Assembly (NCBI GenBank): GCA_965234475.1
Contig: OZ248397.1
Span: forward strand, 806,001-870,000
DNA from: Methylopumilus sp947499625
GTDB taxonomy: Bacteria; Pseudomonadota; Gammaproteobacteria; Burkholderiales; Methylophilaceae
Reading direction: 5' to 3'
Length of the DNA stretch: 64,000 nt
Both the position numbers and the translations under genes were made by a program. The notes below the pieces were generated by a model. It did no database searches, was not told the DNA's origin, and saw only the letters and a list, made by a program, of their open reading frames with translations. Below are positions 43,515 through 52,465 of the stretch, one piece after another. Numbering within the stretch: the first letter of the stretch is position 1; each line of letters opens with the position of its first letter.

Positions 43515-45074
43515 ATGGATAAAATTCTCATTCTTGATTTCGGTTCGCAATATACTCAACTCATCGCACGTCGTGTGCGTGAAATGCATGTCTATTCAGA
43601 ACTTCATTCGCATGATATGAGTGAAAGTGACATTAAAGCATTTAATCCAAAAGGTATTATTTTATCTGGCGGCCCTAATTCAGTTTATGAATCGGATACA
43701 CCTATTGCACCTCCCATTGTTTTTGATCTTGGCGTTCCAGTCTTAGGTATTTGTTATGGCATGCAAACCATGGCGACCCAGCTTGGTGGCAAAGTTGAGA
43801 ATGCAAATATACGCGAATTTGGTTATGCCGAAATTAGAGCGCACAACCACTCTCCTCTTTTAGACAATATTCAAGATAAAACAAATCCAAACGGTCATGG
43901 GCTTCTTGATGTATGGATGAGTCATGGAGACAAAGTGACAGAGCTTCCTCCAGAATTTAAAATCATTGCCAGTAATAGTTCTACGACTATTGCTGGCATG
44001 ATGCATGAATCAAAAAAATTCTATGGGGTACAATTTCATCCGGAAGTCACACACACCAAACAAGGGTTTGCCATTCTCAAACAATTTGTAAATCATATTT
44101 GTGAATGTAAACCAAGCTGGACTATGCCTAATTATATTGAAACGGCTATTAAACATATTCAAGAAACTGTGAAAGATGATGAAGTGATATTGGGCTTATC
44201 AGGCGGTGTTGACTCATCAGTAGCAGCCGCTCTTATTCATAAGGCGATTGGATCTAAACTCACCTGTGTGTTTGTAGATAATGGCTTACTTCGTTTAAAT
44301 GAAGCCACACAAGTCATGAAAACCTTTCATGATAATTTAGGGGTTAAAGTCATTCATGTAGATGCATCCAAAAAATTCTTAAATGATCTTCAAGGTGTGA
44401 GTGATCCTGAACAAAAACGAAAAATTATTGGTCGAGAATTTGTAGAGGTATTTCAGAATGAAGCAAAAAAATTACCTCAAGCAAAATGGTTGGCACAAGG
44501 CACGATCTATCCTGATGTGATTGAATCTGCATCCACTAAAACTAAAAAAGCACACACCATTAAAAGCCATCACAATGTGGGCGGGCTTCCTGAAACGCTT
44601 AATTTAAAAATACTAGAGCCTTTACGCGAACTCTTTAAAGATGAGGTACGTGAATTAGGTATAGCCTTAGGTTTGCCTAAAGCTATGGTCTATCGCCATC
44701 CCTTCCCGGGACCGGGTCTTGGTGTTCGTATTTTAGGTGAAGTAAAATATGAATTCACAGATTTACTCCGTCGGGCTGATGCTATTTTTATCGAAGAACT
44801 TATCAATTCAGGTTGGTATGAAAAAACGTCGCAGGCTTTTGCTGTTTTTTTACCCGTGAAATCTGTAGGTGTTATGGGTGATGGTAGGACTTATGAGTAT
44901 GTAGTAGCGCTCCGTGCAGTTGTAACATCAGATTTTATGACAGCGCACTGGGCAGAATTACCTTACGATCTTTTAGGTAAAGTTTCTAATCGCATCATTA
45001 ACGAAGTACGCGGTGTTAATCGTGTTGTTTATGATATCTCGGGAAAACCACCTGCAACAATTGAGTGGGAATAA
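43515..45074 (+). CDS. guaA: GMP synthase (glutamine-hydrolysing)
   Basis: 519 residues. The class I glutaminase domain has GICYGMQ with the nucleophile Cys and HPEVTHT, and the ATP-PPase domain has LGLSGGVDSS near residue 228 and a C-terminal dimerisation part ending in PPATIEWE. GuaA aminates XMP to GMP. It is immediately downstream of guaB. Confidence 0.98.
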   Translation: MDKILILDFGSQYTQLIARRVREMHVYSELHSHDMSESDIKAFNPKGIILSGGPNSVYESDTPIAPPIVFDLGVPVLGICYGMQTMATQLGGKVENANIREFGYAEIRAHNHSPLLDNIQDKTNPNGHGLLDVWMSHGDKVTELPPEFKIIASNSSTTIAGMMHESKKFYGVQFHPEVTHTKQGFAILKQFVNHICECKPSWTMPNYIETAIKHIQETVKDDEVILGLSGGVDSSVAAALIHKAIGSKLTCVFVDNGLLRLNEATQVMKTFHDNLGVKVIHVDASKKFLNDLQGVSDPEQKRKIIGREFVEVFQNEAKKLPQAKWLAQGTIYPDVIESASTKTKKAHTIKSHHNVGGLPETLNLKILEPLRELFKDEVRELGIALGLPKAMVYRHPFPGPGLGVRILGEVKYEFTDLLRRADAIFIEELINSGWYEKTSQAFAVFLPVKSVGVMGDGRTYEYVVALRAVVTSDFMTAHWAELPYDLLGKVSNRIINEVRGVNRVVYDISGKPPATIEWE

Positions 45075-45076
45075 AA

Positions 45077-45712
45077 ATGAAAATATTAACAATTCCAGAT
45101 ATTAAAACAAGAAAACAAAGAACAGTATGGCTTAGCAAGCACTTCAGTCATCTTTTTGGCAAAAATACTAAAACACTTGATATTGGTTGTGACGAAGCTC
45201 CGCTAAGAAAATTAATTGGAAAACAAAAATATACTGGCATTGATTTTATAGGCAACCCGAATATAAAAATAAATTTAGAAGAAATAAAAAAACTGCCCTT
45301 TAAAGCTCGAGCATTTGATACGGTTATTTGTATTGAAGTTTTAGAACATTTAGATAATCTCCATGAAATCTCAAAAGATATCTTTAGAGTTTCAGACAAT
45401 AATGTATTAATTTCCCTGCCGAACGCCTGGAGAGATGCAAGAGTAAAAATTCAAAGAGGGAAAGGCTCAATTGCACATTACGGACTGCCACTAGAAAAAC
45501 CACTAGACCGACATAAATGGTTTTTTACAACACAAGAGGCCATTGATTTTTTAAAATCAATTAAACCAAGTAATTATGAATTAAAAATAACACTTACCCA
45601 GCCAGAAAGAAATTTTTTAATTATATTTTTTAGAAAATTACGCTACTCCACTTCAGCTTATCAAAATAAATTTTGCCAAACAGTATGGGCAGAATACAAA
45701 AAAATAAAATGA
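45077..45712 (+). CDS. class I methyltransferase, methyltransf_11-like
   Basis: About 211 residues from the ATG at 45077; a start 12 bases upstream overlaps guaA and lacks support. TKTLDIGCDEAPLR is the SAM motif, followed by VICIEVLEHLDNL and NVLISLPNAWRD. The last segment resembles methyltransferases in glycan clusters. It lies between guaA and greB, overlapping greB by four bases, another glycan-type gene inserted in the core. The substrate is unknown. Confidence 0.75.
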   Translation: MKILTIPDIKTRKQRTVWLSKHFSHLFGKNTKTLDIGCDEAPLRKLIGKQKYTGIDFIGNPNIKINLEEIKKLPFKARAFDTVICIEVLEHLDNLHEISKDIFRVSDNNVLISLPNAWRDARVKIQRGKGSIAHYGLPLEKPLDRHKWFFTTQEAIDFLKSIKPSNYELKITLTQPERNFLIIFFRKLRYSTSAYQNKFCQTVWAEYKKIK

Positions 45713-46206
45713 GTCGCGCATTTGTTAAAGAAAATGATTTAGAGCATGCAGGGATTGATATCCCTGAAAGACCAATAAGCGATGAACCTAATTACGTCAC
45801 ACCTAATGGATTAAAACTGCTCAACGAAAAAATTGATGCTCTTGAAATTGAACGAGAAGCATTAAAAAATAAAAAAGATGACCCTATCGCTAAACAAAAA
45901 ATTTCCATCGTAGAACGTGATATGCGTTATTATGCAGCGCGGATTGAGTCAGCGATTCTCACAACTCCCAAGGAAGAAGATCATTCCATCGTGTTATTTG
46001 GTGCCATTGTGACCGTGGAAGATGAAGAAGGTAATTTGAGCGCATATGAAATTGTGGGTGAGGATGAAGCGAATATTCATCAAGGTAAAGTAAGCTACTT
46101 ATCGCCTCTTGCTGAAGCACTTATAGGATCTAAATTAGGTGATGAAGTCACTTGGGAAAAGCCCATGGGGGATGCTTACCTCACTATTCAAAAAATTGAA
46201 TATTAA
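45709..46206 (+). CDS. greB: transcription elongation factor GreB
   Basis: 165 residues from ATG 45709. The N-terminal coiled coil includes NYVTPNGLKLLNEKIDAL (18 residues) and IVERDMRYYAARIESA; the C-terminal FKBP-like domain has SYLSPLAEALIGSKLGDEV. GreB releases backtracked RNA polymerase by stimulating transcript cleavage. An upstream frame extension overlaps the methyltransferase and is not used. A truncated, diverged copy lies at 24574. Confidence 0.93.
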   Translation: MSRAFVKENDLEHAGIDIPERPISDEPNYVTPNGLKLLNEKIDALEIEREALKNKKDDPIAKQKISIVERDMRYYAARIESAILTTPKEEDHSIVLFGAIVTVEDEEGNLSAYEIVGEDEANIHQGKVSYLSPLAEALIGSKLGDEVTWEKPMGDAYLTIQKIEY

Positions 46207-46221
46207 AATTTAAGGAAAAAT

Positions 46222-46827
46222 ATGCAGGTTAAAGAAGCAGTTCAACAAAGAAGATCGATTAAACACTTTGATACTAATCATGTCATGACTGAAAAAGAGA
46301 TTCATGAACTTCTCTCGCATGCGATTCTTTCTCCTACTGCTTTTAATATTCAGAATTGGCGATTTGTTGTCGTGACAGATAAAGCTTTGCGTCAGAAAAT
46401 TCGCAGTATCAGCTGGGGTCAAGCACAAGTTGAAGAAGCTTCAATTTTGATTGTCTTGGTCGCTGACCTCATGGCATGGAATAAAGAGCCGGGTCGCTAT
46501 TGGAAGGATGCACCTCAGCCTGTGCAAGATTATTTAGTACCCGCGATTCAACAATATTATGATGGTAAACCTGAAGTGCAGCGCGATGAAGCCATGCGTT
46601 CTTGCGGCATGGCGGCTATGAATTTAATGCTGACAGCTAAATCAATGGGTTATGATACCTGCCCTATGGATGGCTTTGATTTTGATAAGGTGGGTGAATT
46701 ATTAAATTTGCCATCCGATCATACACCTGCGATGTTTGTATGTGTAGGTAAAGGTATTAAAGAGGCGATGCCTCGAGGCGGTCAATTACCCCTTAATGAA
46801 GTTATCATTCAAAATAAATTTAAATAA
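46222..46827 (+). CDS. nitroreductase family protein
   Basis: 201 residues. QQRRSIKHFDTNHVMTEKE is the FMN phosphate-binding start (given as RRSIKHFDTNH), followed by SPTAFNIQNWRFVVV and EAMRSCGMAAMNLM. Nitroreductase-fold enzymes use FMN and NAD(P)H to reduce nitro groups, quinones or similar substrates. It lies 15 bases after greB. Its middle portion is found fused to greB at 24574-25110, confirming that greB-nitroreductase is an old neighbour pair in this lineage. Confidence 0.88.
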   Translation: MQVKEAVQQRRSIKHFDTNHVMTEKEIHELLSHAILSPTAFNIQNWRFVVVTDKALRQKIRSISWGQAQVEEASILIVLVADLMAWNKEPGRYWKDAPQPVQDYLVPAIQQYYDGKPEVQRDEAMRSCGMAAMNLMLTAKSMGYDTCPMDGFDFDKVGELLNLPSDHTPAMFVCVGKGIKEAMPRGGQLPLNEVIIQNKFK

Positions 46828-46849
46828 AAAATTTTAAGGATTTATAAGC

Positions 46850-48448
46850 GTGCTTATTAGTAATAACATCACCATACAGTTTGGTGCAAAACCACTTTTC
46901 GAAAATGTCTCAGTAAAATTTGGTGACGGTAATCGCTATGGCTTAATCGGTGCCAATGGTTGTGGTAAATCCACTTTTATGAAAATTTTAGCAGGCGTTC
47001 TAGAGCCTACTTCAGGCAATGTCTCTTTAGATAAAAATGAACGTATGTCATGGCTAAAACAAGATCAATTTGCTTATGAAGATCAGCGCGTACTAGATGT
47101 CGTGATGATGGGTCACGAAGAAATGTGGAAAGCGAATGAAAAAAAAAATGCGATTTACATGAATCCGGACGCAACCGAAGAAGATTACATGAAGGCCGCG
47201 GAACTCGAAGGTGTGTATGCTGAATTTGATGGTTATACCGCTGAAGCGCGAGCAGGTGAATTATTGATTGGTGTCGGTATTCCAATCGAGCAACATCAAG
47301 GTCCCATGAGCGCTATTGCACCAGGTTTCAAATTACGCGTGCTATTAACGCAAGCCATTTTTTCAAACCCAGATATTTTGTTACTGGATGAACCCACGAA
47401 CAACTTAGATATCCATACGATTCAATGGTTAGAAGATACTTTGAATAATCGAAACTCCTCAATGATTATTATTTCCCATGATAGGCATTTCTTAAATCAA
47501 GTCTGTACGCACATGGCTGATATGGATTACGGAAAACTGACTGTCTACCCAGGTAATTACGATAATTACATGGAAGCATCCACGATGTCTCGTGCGCAAA
47601 AACTTAAAGATAACGAGAAGGCCAAAGACCAAATTGCAGAACTTCAAGAGTTTGTGCGACGCTTTTCAGCTAATGCTTCAAAAGCACGTCAAGCCACAAG
47701 TCGTGCGAAACAAATCGATAAAATTAAAGTTGAAGAGTTTGTCCCTTCAAGTCGTCAATATCCTTATATTCGCTTTGATTACGATGATAGAGAAAAGCTT
47801 CATCGACAAGCTGTTGAGATTAAAAATCTAACGCATGGATATGATCGAGAATTATTTAAAAATTTCAATCTGCTGGTCGAAGCAGGTGAACGAATTGCAG
47901 TCATCGGTGAAAACGGTATCGGTAAGACAACTTTTCTTAGAGCGCTTGTAGGTGAATTAAAACCTAATCACGGTGAAATCAAGTGGGCTGAAAAAGCTAA
48001 AATCGGATACTTCTCACAAGATCATGCCACTGATTTCGAAAAAGATATGACCCTCTTTGACTGGATGAAAGATTGTGCGCAGTCCGGTGAAGATGACCAA
48101 GCTATTCGGAGCATTTTGGGTAGACTTCTATTTTCTGGGGAAGACACTAAAAAAACAGTTAAGGTGTTATCAGGTGGAGAACAAGGTCGTATGCTGTTTG
48201 GAAAACTCATGCTTGCAAAATCCAACGTCCTTCTGATGGATGAACCGACTAATCACATGGATATGGAATCGATTGAGTCTCTTAATACAGCACTCGATAA
48301 ATTTAAAGGTACGCTTTTCTTTGTGAGTCATGACCGCGAATTTGTAAGTTCAATTGCGACCCGTATTTTAGAAATTAAAGAAGATCGTATTATTGACTTC
48401 ACAGGCAACTACGAAGAGTATCTCCTGACTCAAACGCCTACTAGCTAG
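46850..48448 (+). CDS. ybiT: ABC-F subfamily ATPase, YbiT-like
   Basis: 532 residues from a GTG with AAGGA upstream. It has two ABC domains: Walker A GANGCGKST near residue 36 and GENGIGKTT near 352; LLLDEPTNNLD and VLLMDEPTNHMD as Walker B; and an arginine-rich linker with KARQATSRAKQ. There is no membrane domain. Length and linker fit YbiT rather than EttA or Uup. ABC-F proteins act at the ribosome. Its stop overlaps the stop of the convergent GT9 gene by four bases. Confidence 0.88.
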   Translation: MLISNNITIQFGAKPLFENVSVKFGDGNRYGLIGANGCGKSTFMKILAGVLEPTSGNVSLDKNERMSWLKQDQFAYEDQRVLDVVMMGHEEMWKANEKKNAIYMNPDATEEDYMKAAELEGVYAEFDGYTAEARAGELLIGVGIPIEQHQGPMSAIAPGFKLRVLLTQAIFSNPDILLLDEPTNNLDIHTIQWLEDTLNNRNSSMIIISHDRHFLNQVCTHMADMDYGKLTVYPGNYDNYMEASTMSRAQKLKDNEKAKDQIAELQEFVRRFSANASKARQATSRAKQIDKIKVEEFVPSSRQYPYIRFDYDDREKLHRQAVEIKNLTHGYDRELFKNFNLLVEAGERIAVIGENGIGKTTFLRALVGELKPNHGEIKWAEKAKIGYFSQDHATDFEKDMTLFDWMKDCAQSGEDDQAIRSILGRLLFSGEDTKKTVKVLSGGEQGRMLFGKLMLAKSNVLLMDEPTNHMDMESIESLNTALDKFKGTLFFVSHDREFVSSIATRILEIKEDRIIDFTGNYEEYLLTQTPTS

Positions 48449-49488
48449 GCTTTTAACATAAGCAGTGCTTGGCTTGTCACCATCTTAGGGTCCAATTGCA
48501 CTAAGCACTGGCTAATTTTAGTACCCTCGCATCCATCTTGACCACAAGGTCTGCAAGCAAACATTTCAGCATCTTTGGCAGATAAACCAATCACCTTATA
48601 TTTACCCTTCCACGGCCCCCAGTTTTTTTCATTCGTGGGGCCAAATATACTCACAACAGGAGTTTTAACTGCACTTGCTAAATGTGTCGACATGCTATCA
48701 ATTGTTAAAATAAGATCAGCTCGTTCATAAAGTGCCGCTGTATCTGACAGGGAAAAATCTTTTGTTAAAACAGGCTTTGATGCACATAAGTTAAATACCA
48801 GCTCGTTCGTTTCAAGATCATCTTTAGAGCCAGAGATCACGACATTTATTTTTTTTAATTTAAATTCATCAATAATTTTAGCCCATGTAGTCACAGGAAT
48901 TTCTTTAAATTTCCAACGCGATGAAGGGTGAATGACAACAAGCTTGTTAGTTGAAAACATGCCATGATTTTTAAGCCAACGATTCAATTTACTTTTCTGG
49001 TTAGAACTAATAGTTAAGTCATAGGCGGGTGCTGAAGATTTTTTATAAAGATTAGCAGATCTTAATAAATCGACATCTTGCTCAGCGATTGGTCTTTCAT
49101 GATCAAGAGCTGGTGCTAAAAAATTAAAAGACTTATGCCAGAATGAACCTCGAGAATCTGTTCGTCTAGATACAGACATATCAACATTAAGAAATCTAGC
49201 TAATAACGCCCCTCTCCAGTCTATAGAGAAATGCGCTAATAAATCATAGCGCTCATTAAATAATCGCTTAAAAAGATTAAGGTAAGCAGAGATTTTATTT
49301 AAGCCTTTTTTATCTCTTGGAATCACGAAAATATGTCGCACGCGCTTGTTCATTTTAAAAATAGCTTCACTATGCGGTAAACAAACAACATCGACAAAAC
49401 TATAGGACGCGGGAAGTGCTGCGATAGATGCCGTCAATATAATAGCATCACCAATGTTTTTCGTTTTTAAAAATAAGGCTTTTTTAAT
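48445..49488 (-). CDS. glycosyltransferase family 9 (heptosyltransferase-like), ATT start
   Basis: About 347 residues when begun at ATT 49488. The first standard start (TTG 49437) would remove the conserved opening: the frame upstream reads KKALFLKTKNIGDAIILTA, the normal GT9 N-terminus, and contains no ATG, GTG or TTG before the stop at 49498-49500. AAGGA lies 7 bases before the ATT. Later motifs are VVIHPSSRWKFKE and SVFGPTNEKNWGPW-like (seen as SIFGPTNEKNWGPW). GT9 enzymes add heptose or related sugars in LPS core synthesis. Its gene overlaps ybiT tail to tail. Confidence 0.82.
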   Translation of the reverse strand: MKKALFLKTKNIGDAIILTASIAALPASYSFVDVVCLPHSEAIFKMNKRVRHIFVIPRDKKGLNKISAYLNLFKRLFNERYDLLAHFSIDWRGALLARFLNVDMSVSRRTDSRGSFWHKSFNFLAPALDHERPIAEQDVDLLRSANLYKKSSAPAYDLTISSNQKSKLNRWLKNHGMFSTNKLVVIHPSSRWKFKEIPVTTWAKIIDEFKLKKINVVISGSKDDLETNELVFNLCASKPVLTKDFSLSDTAALYERADLILTIDSMSTHLASAVKTPVVSIFGPTNEKNWGPWKGKYKVIGLSAKDAEMFACRPCGQDGCEGTKISQCLVQLDPKMVTSQALLMLKA

Positions 49489-49497
49489 TTTAAATCC

Positions 49498-50421
49498 TTA
49501 GGAATCTTTCAATTCTACATTCATCACGTTTGAAATAAATTGTAATGCAGATTTCATTTCATGCTTATTAAAATTTTTATATTTATAAACATGCATTAAT
49601 TGCTCTTTTATATATGGTGATATAAATACTCTATCTCTAAAATTATTCTTAATATTCTGATGTAAGACAATGGTTGGCTTCTTTAGCATCGAAGCCATGG
49701 TTTTAAACACACTATCACTTCCAATAAAAAAGTCGCAATATGTTACGAGTGATAAATTTTTTATGATGTTTTTATCTGATGCAAATATAATGTCTTTATT
49801 TTTTAAACCTTGAAATTCAGATAATTCTTCCTTTGTCCCAAATAAAATAACTTTGTAACCTTCGTGATTTAAATACCCCACCAATGTCTTAATAAATCGA
49901 ACTGGAATAGCTTTATGGGATGCAAGCGAGCTCGCTCCTGGGTGAACCCCTACTGTCTTTCTTTTTGTCTTTTTTATCACTCCAGGGCTACCAAAAGGAG
50001 ATCCCCTAAAAAATAAGGCTCTTGGGCAGATATAGGCATGCTCATTCTTTTTTAAAAGCTCTCGGATTTCACGATACTCTTCTTTCTTGGAATAGAAGTA
50101 ATATTGATTGACTTTAATATTTAATGATTTAAAGAATGCTGGAGCACCCTTAAAGTGAGTGGCCACAATGTAGCGTGCTGATTTATTTTTTAAGATAAAA
50201 GGAAGGTGATGCAGAAAATCACCGACACCGCCGTGAATTTCTATGAAAAAATCTTTTGAGCTTTTTTGGTAAGCTGCGTTATAACGACTTTGAACATCCC
50301 AAAAAAATGTTCTATATCGAATGACTTTAGCAAAGTTTGCAAAAGACTTATCTGGCTTACCCAGTAAATCAAAAAATCTTGCAAGGAAGTAAAAGTAATA
50401 TTTTTTAATATGTCGATTCAT
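49498..50421 (-). CDS. glycosyltransferase family 9-like protein
   Basis: 307 residues. The start is basic and short; FIEIHGGVGDFLHHLPFI corresponds to the GT9 sugar-nucleotide loop, VGVHPGASSLASHKAIP to the conserved VGIHPG block, and FFIGSDSVFKTMASMLKKPT (read as FFIGSDSVFKTMASMLKK) to the C-terminal site. It is probably an LPS core or O-chain glycosyltransferase, co-transcribed with the GT9 gene downstream. It ends just before the ATT-start gene. The substrate is unknown. Confidence 0.75.
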   Translation of the reverse strand: MNRHIKKYYFYFLARFFDLLGKPDKSFANFAKVIRYRTFFWDVQSRYNAAYQKSSKDFFIEIHGGVGDFLHHLPFILKNKSARYIVATHFKGAPAFFKSLNIKVNQYYFYSKKEEYREIRELLKKNEHAYICPRALFFRGSPFGSPGVIKKTKRKTVGVHPGASSLASHKAIPVRFIKTLVGYLNHEGYKVILFGTKEELSEFQGLKNKDIIFASDKNIIKNLSLVTYCDFFIGSDSVFKTMASMLKKPTIVLHQNIKNNFRDRVFISPYIKEQLMHVYKYKNFNKHEMKSALQFISNVMNVELKDS

Positions 50422-50460
50422 AAAAAATATTCTATAGACATTTAATCTATAAAGGGATAC

Positions 50461-52269
50461 TTATTCTTTTGATGCGCGTTTACGCTCGTGTTCAAGTAAG
50501 AAACGTTTTCGAATTCGAATCGATTTTGGTGTAATTTCAACCAGCTCATCGTCCTCAATGAATTCTACTGCAGATTCTAAAGTGAGTTGTATGGGAGGCA
50601 CTAATCTTACCGCTTCATCTGTGCCTGATGCACGGACGTTTGTGAGCTGCTTGCCTTTAATTGGATTCACAATAAGATCATTGTCTCTAGAATGAATACC
50701 GATCACCATACCTTCGTACAATTTATCTCCTGGACTTGAATACATACGACCGCGGTCTTGAAGCTTCCATAAAGCATATGCGACAGCCTCCCCATGCTCA
50801 GCTGAAATCAGTACACCATTTCGACGTCCTGGCATATCAGGTTTCACAGGTGCGTATTCATCAAAGACATGTGCCATGAGGCCTGTGCCCTTAGTCATCG
50901 TCATGAATTCACCTTGGAAACCAATAAGGCCACGTGCAGGAATTTTATACTCTAAACGTGTACGACCATTACCATCAGACTCCATGTTTTGCACTTCGCC
51001 TCGACGACGACCTAATTCTTCCATCACAGCACCTTGCGTATCATCTTCTAAGTCAACAGTTAACACTTCATAAGGCTCACACCTTTGACCATTGATTTCA
51101 CGATAAACCACACGCGGTTTACCTACGGCCATCTCAAAGCCTTCACGTCGCATATTTTCTAATAAAATAGTTAAGTGGAGTTCACCGCGACCTGAAACGC
51201 GGAATACGTCTGCATCTTGTGTATCTTCAACTTTTAATGCCACGTTCACTAATAATTCTTTTGTTAAACGATCTCGGATTTGTCGACTCGTCACAAACTT
51301 ACCTTCAGTACCTGCTAGAGGTGAAGTGTTGACCATAAAGTCCATCGTCAATGTTGGCTCATCGACCGCCATGATTGGCAAACCTACTGGGTTATTCGTG
51401 TCAGCAATGGTGACCCCAATACCAATTTCTTCGATACCAGAAATAATGACAATATCGCCTGCTTCTGCTTCTTCCACTGGGATTCTGTCTAAACCTTTAA
51501 AGCCCAACACTTGATTGATACGGCCTTGAGAAACTTGTTTATCTCCATGCATGACAACGACAGATTGACCTGATTTGATCACACCGTTTTTAATTTTACC
51601 TACGCCTAAACGGCCGGTATAAGTGGAATAATCGAGGGCTGAAATTTGTAATTGAAGAGGTTTATCGCGACTACCTTCAGGCGGGGCGACGTGTTTTAGT
51701 ACCGTCTCAAATAACGGTTTCATCGTGTCTGATTTTTGTTCTAAATCGAGTGTTGCAAAACCATTCAATGCAGATGCATACACAATTGGAAAATCGAGTT
51801 GCTCATCTGTCGCACCTAAATTCGCAAATAAATCGAATGTATGGTTAATCACCCAATCAGGGCGTGAACCTGGACGGTCTACTTTATTGATGACGACAAT
51901 GGGTTTTAAACCTAGCGCTAAAGCTTTTTTAGTCACAAAACGTGTTTGAGGCATAGGGCCTTCAACCGCATCAACAAGTAACACCACGCCATCGACCATA
52001 CCTAATACGCGTTCTACCTCGCCTCCGAAGTCAGCATGACCTGGGGTATCCACAATATTGATGTGTGTGCCTTCAAAATTGACCGCTGTATTCTTAGCTA
52101 AAATCGTGATGCCACGTTCTTTTTCAATATCATTGGAATCCATGACGCGCTCAGTGATTGCCTGATGCTGTGCGAAGGTACCTGATTGCTGAAGAAGTTT
52201 ATCGACGAGGGTGGTTTTGCCATGGTCGACGTGGGCGATGATAGCAATGTTTCTTAAATTGCGTGACAT
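50461..52269 (-). CDS. typA: ribosome-associated GTPase BipA/TypA
   Basis: 602 residues from ATG 52269, the normal length; a longer frame to 52380 has no conserved sequence. RNIAIIAHVDHGKTTLVDKL is G1, then ERGITILAKNTA (G2), NIVDTPGHADFG (G3) and VINKVDRPG (G4). C-terminal EF-G-like domains include RGLIGFQGEFMT. It binds ribosomes and helps 50S assembly at low temperature. It is divergent from rhlE. Confidence 0.96.
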   Translation of the reverse strand: MSRNLRNIAIIAHVDHGKTTLVDKLLQQSGTFAQHQAITERVMDSNDIEKERGITILAKNTAVNFEGTHINIVDTPGHADFGGEVERVLGMVDGVVLLVDAVEGPMPQTRFVTKKALALGLKPIVVINKVDRPGSRPDWVINHTFDLFANLGATDEQLDFPIVYASALNGFATLDLEQKSDTMKPLFETVLKHVAPPEGSRDKPLQLQISALDYSTYTGRLGVGKIKNGVIKSGQSVVVMHGDKQVSQGRINQVLGFKGLDRIPVEEAEAGDIVIISGIEEIGIGVTIADTNNPVGLPIMAVDEPTLTMDFMVNTSPLAGTEGKFVTSRQIRDRLTKELLVNVALKVEDTQDADVFRVSGRGELHLTILLENMRREGFEMAVGKPRVVYREINGQRCEPYEVLTVDLEDDTQGAVMEELGRRRGEVQNMESDGNGRTRLEYKIPARGLIGFQGEFMTMTKGTGLMAHVFDEYAPVKPDMPGRRNGVLISAEHGEAVAYALWKLQDRGRMYSSPGDKLYEGMVIGIHSRDNDLIVNPIKGKQLTNVRASGTDEAVRLVPPIQLTLESAVEFIEDDELVEITPKSIRIRKRFLLEHERKRASKE

Positions 52270-52465
52270 AAAAAGTGCTACCGAAATTGAATTGAGGCCG
52301 AATTCTAGCATATTATGACCAAAATAAGCTTTGATATTCATGGATTTATCTATATACTGCGCACTCACATCAAGTAACACCTTGCCGCGTTTAAATCTAG
52401 TGATTGGAAGTTTTGAATTTTTTAAAAGATTAAATGCACCTAACCCTTTTTTAAGGAGTACGACA

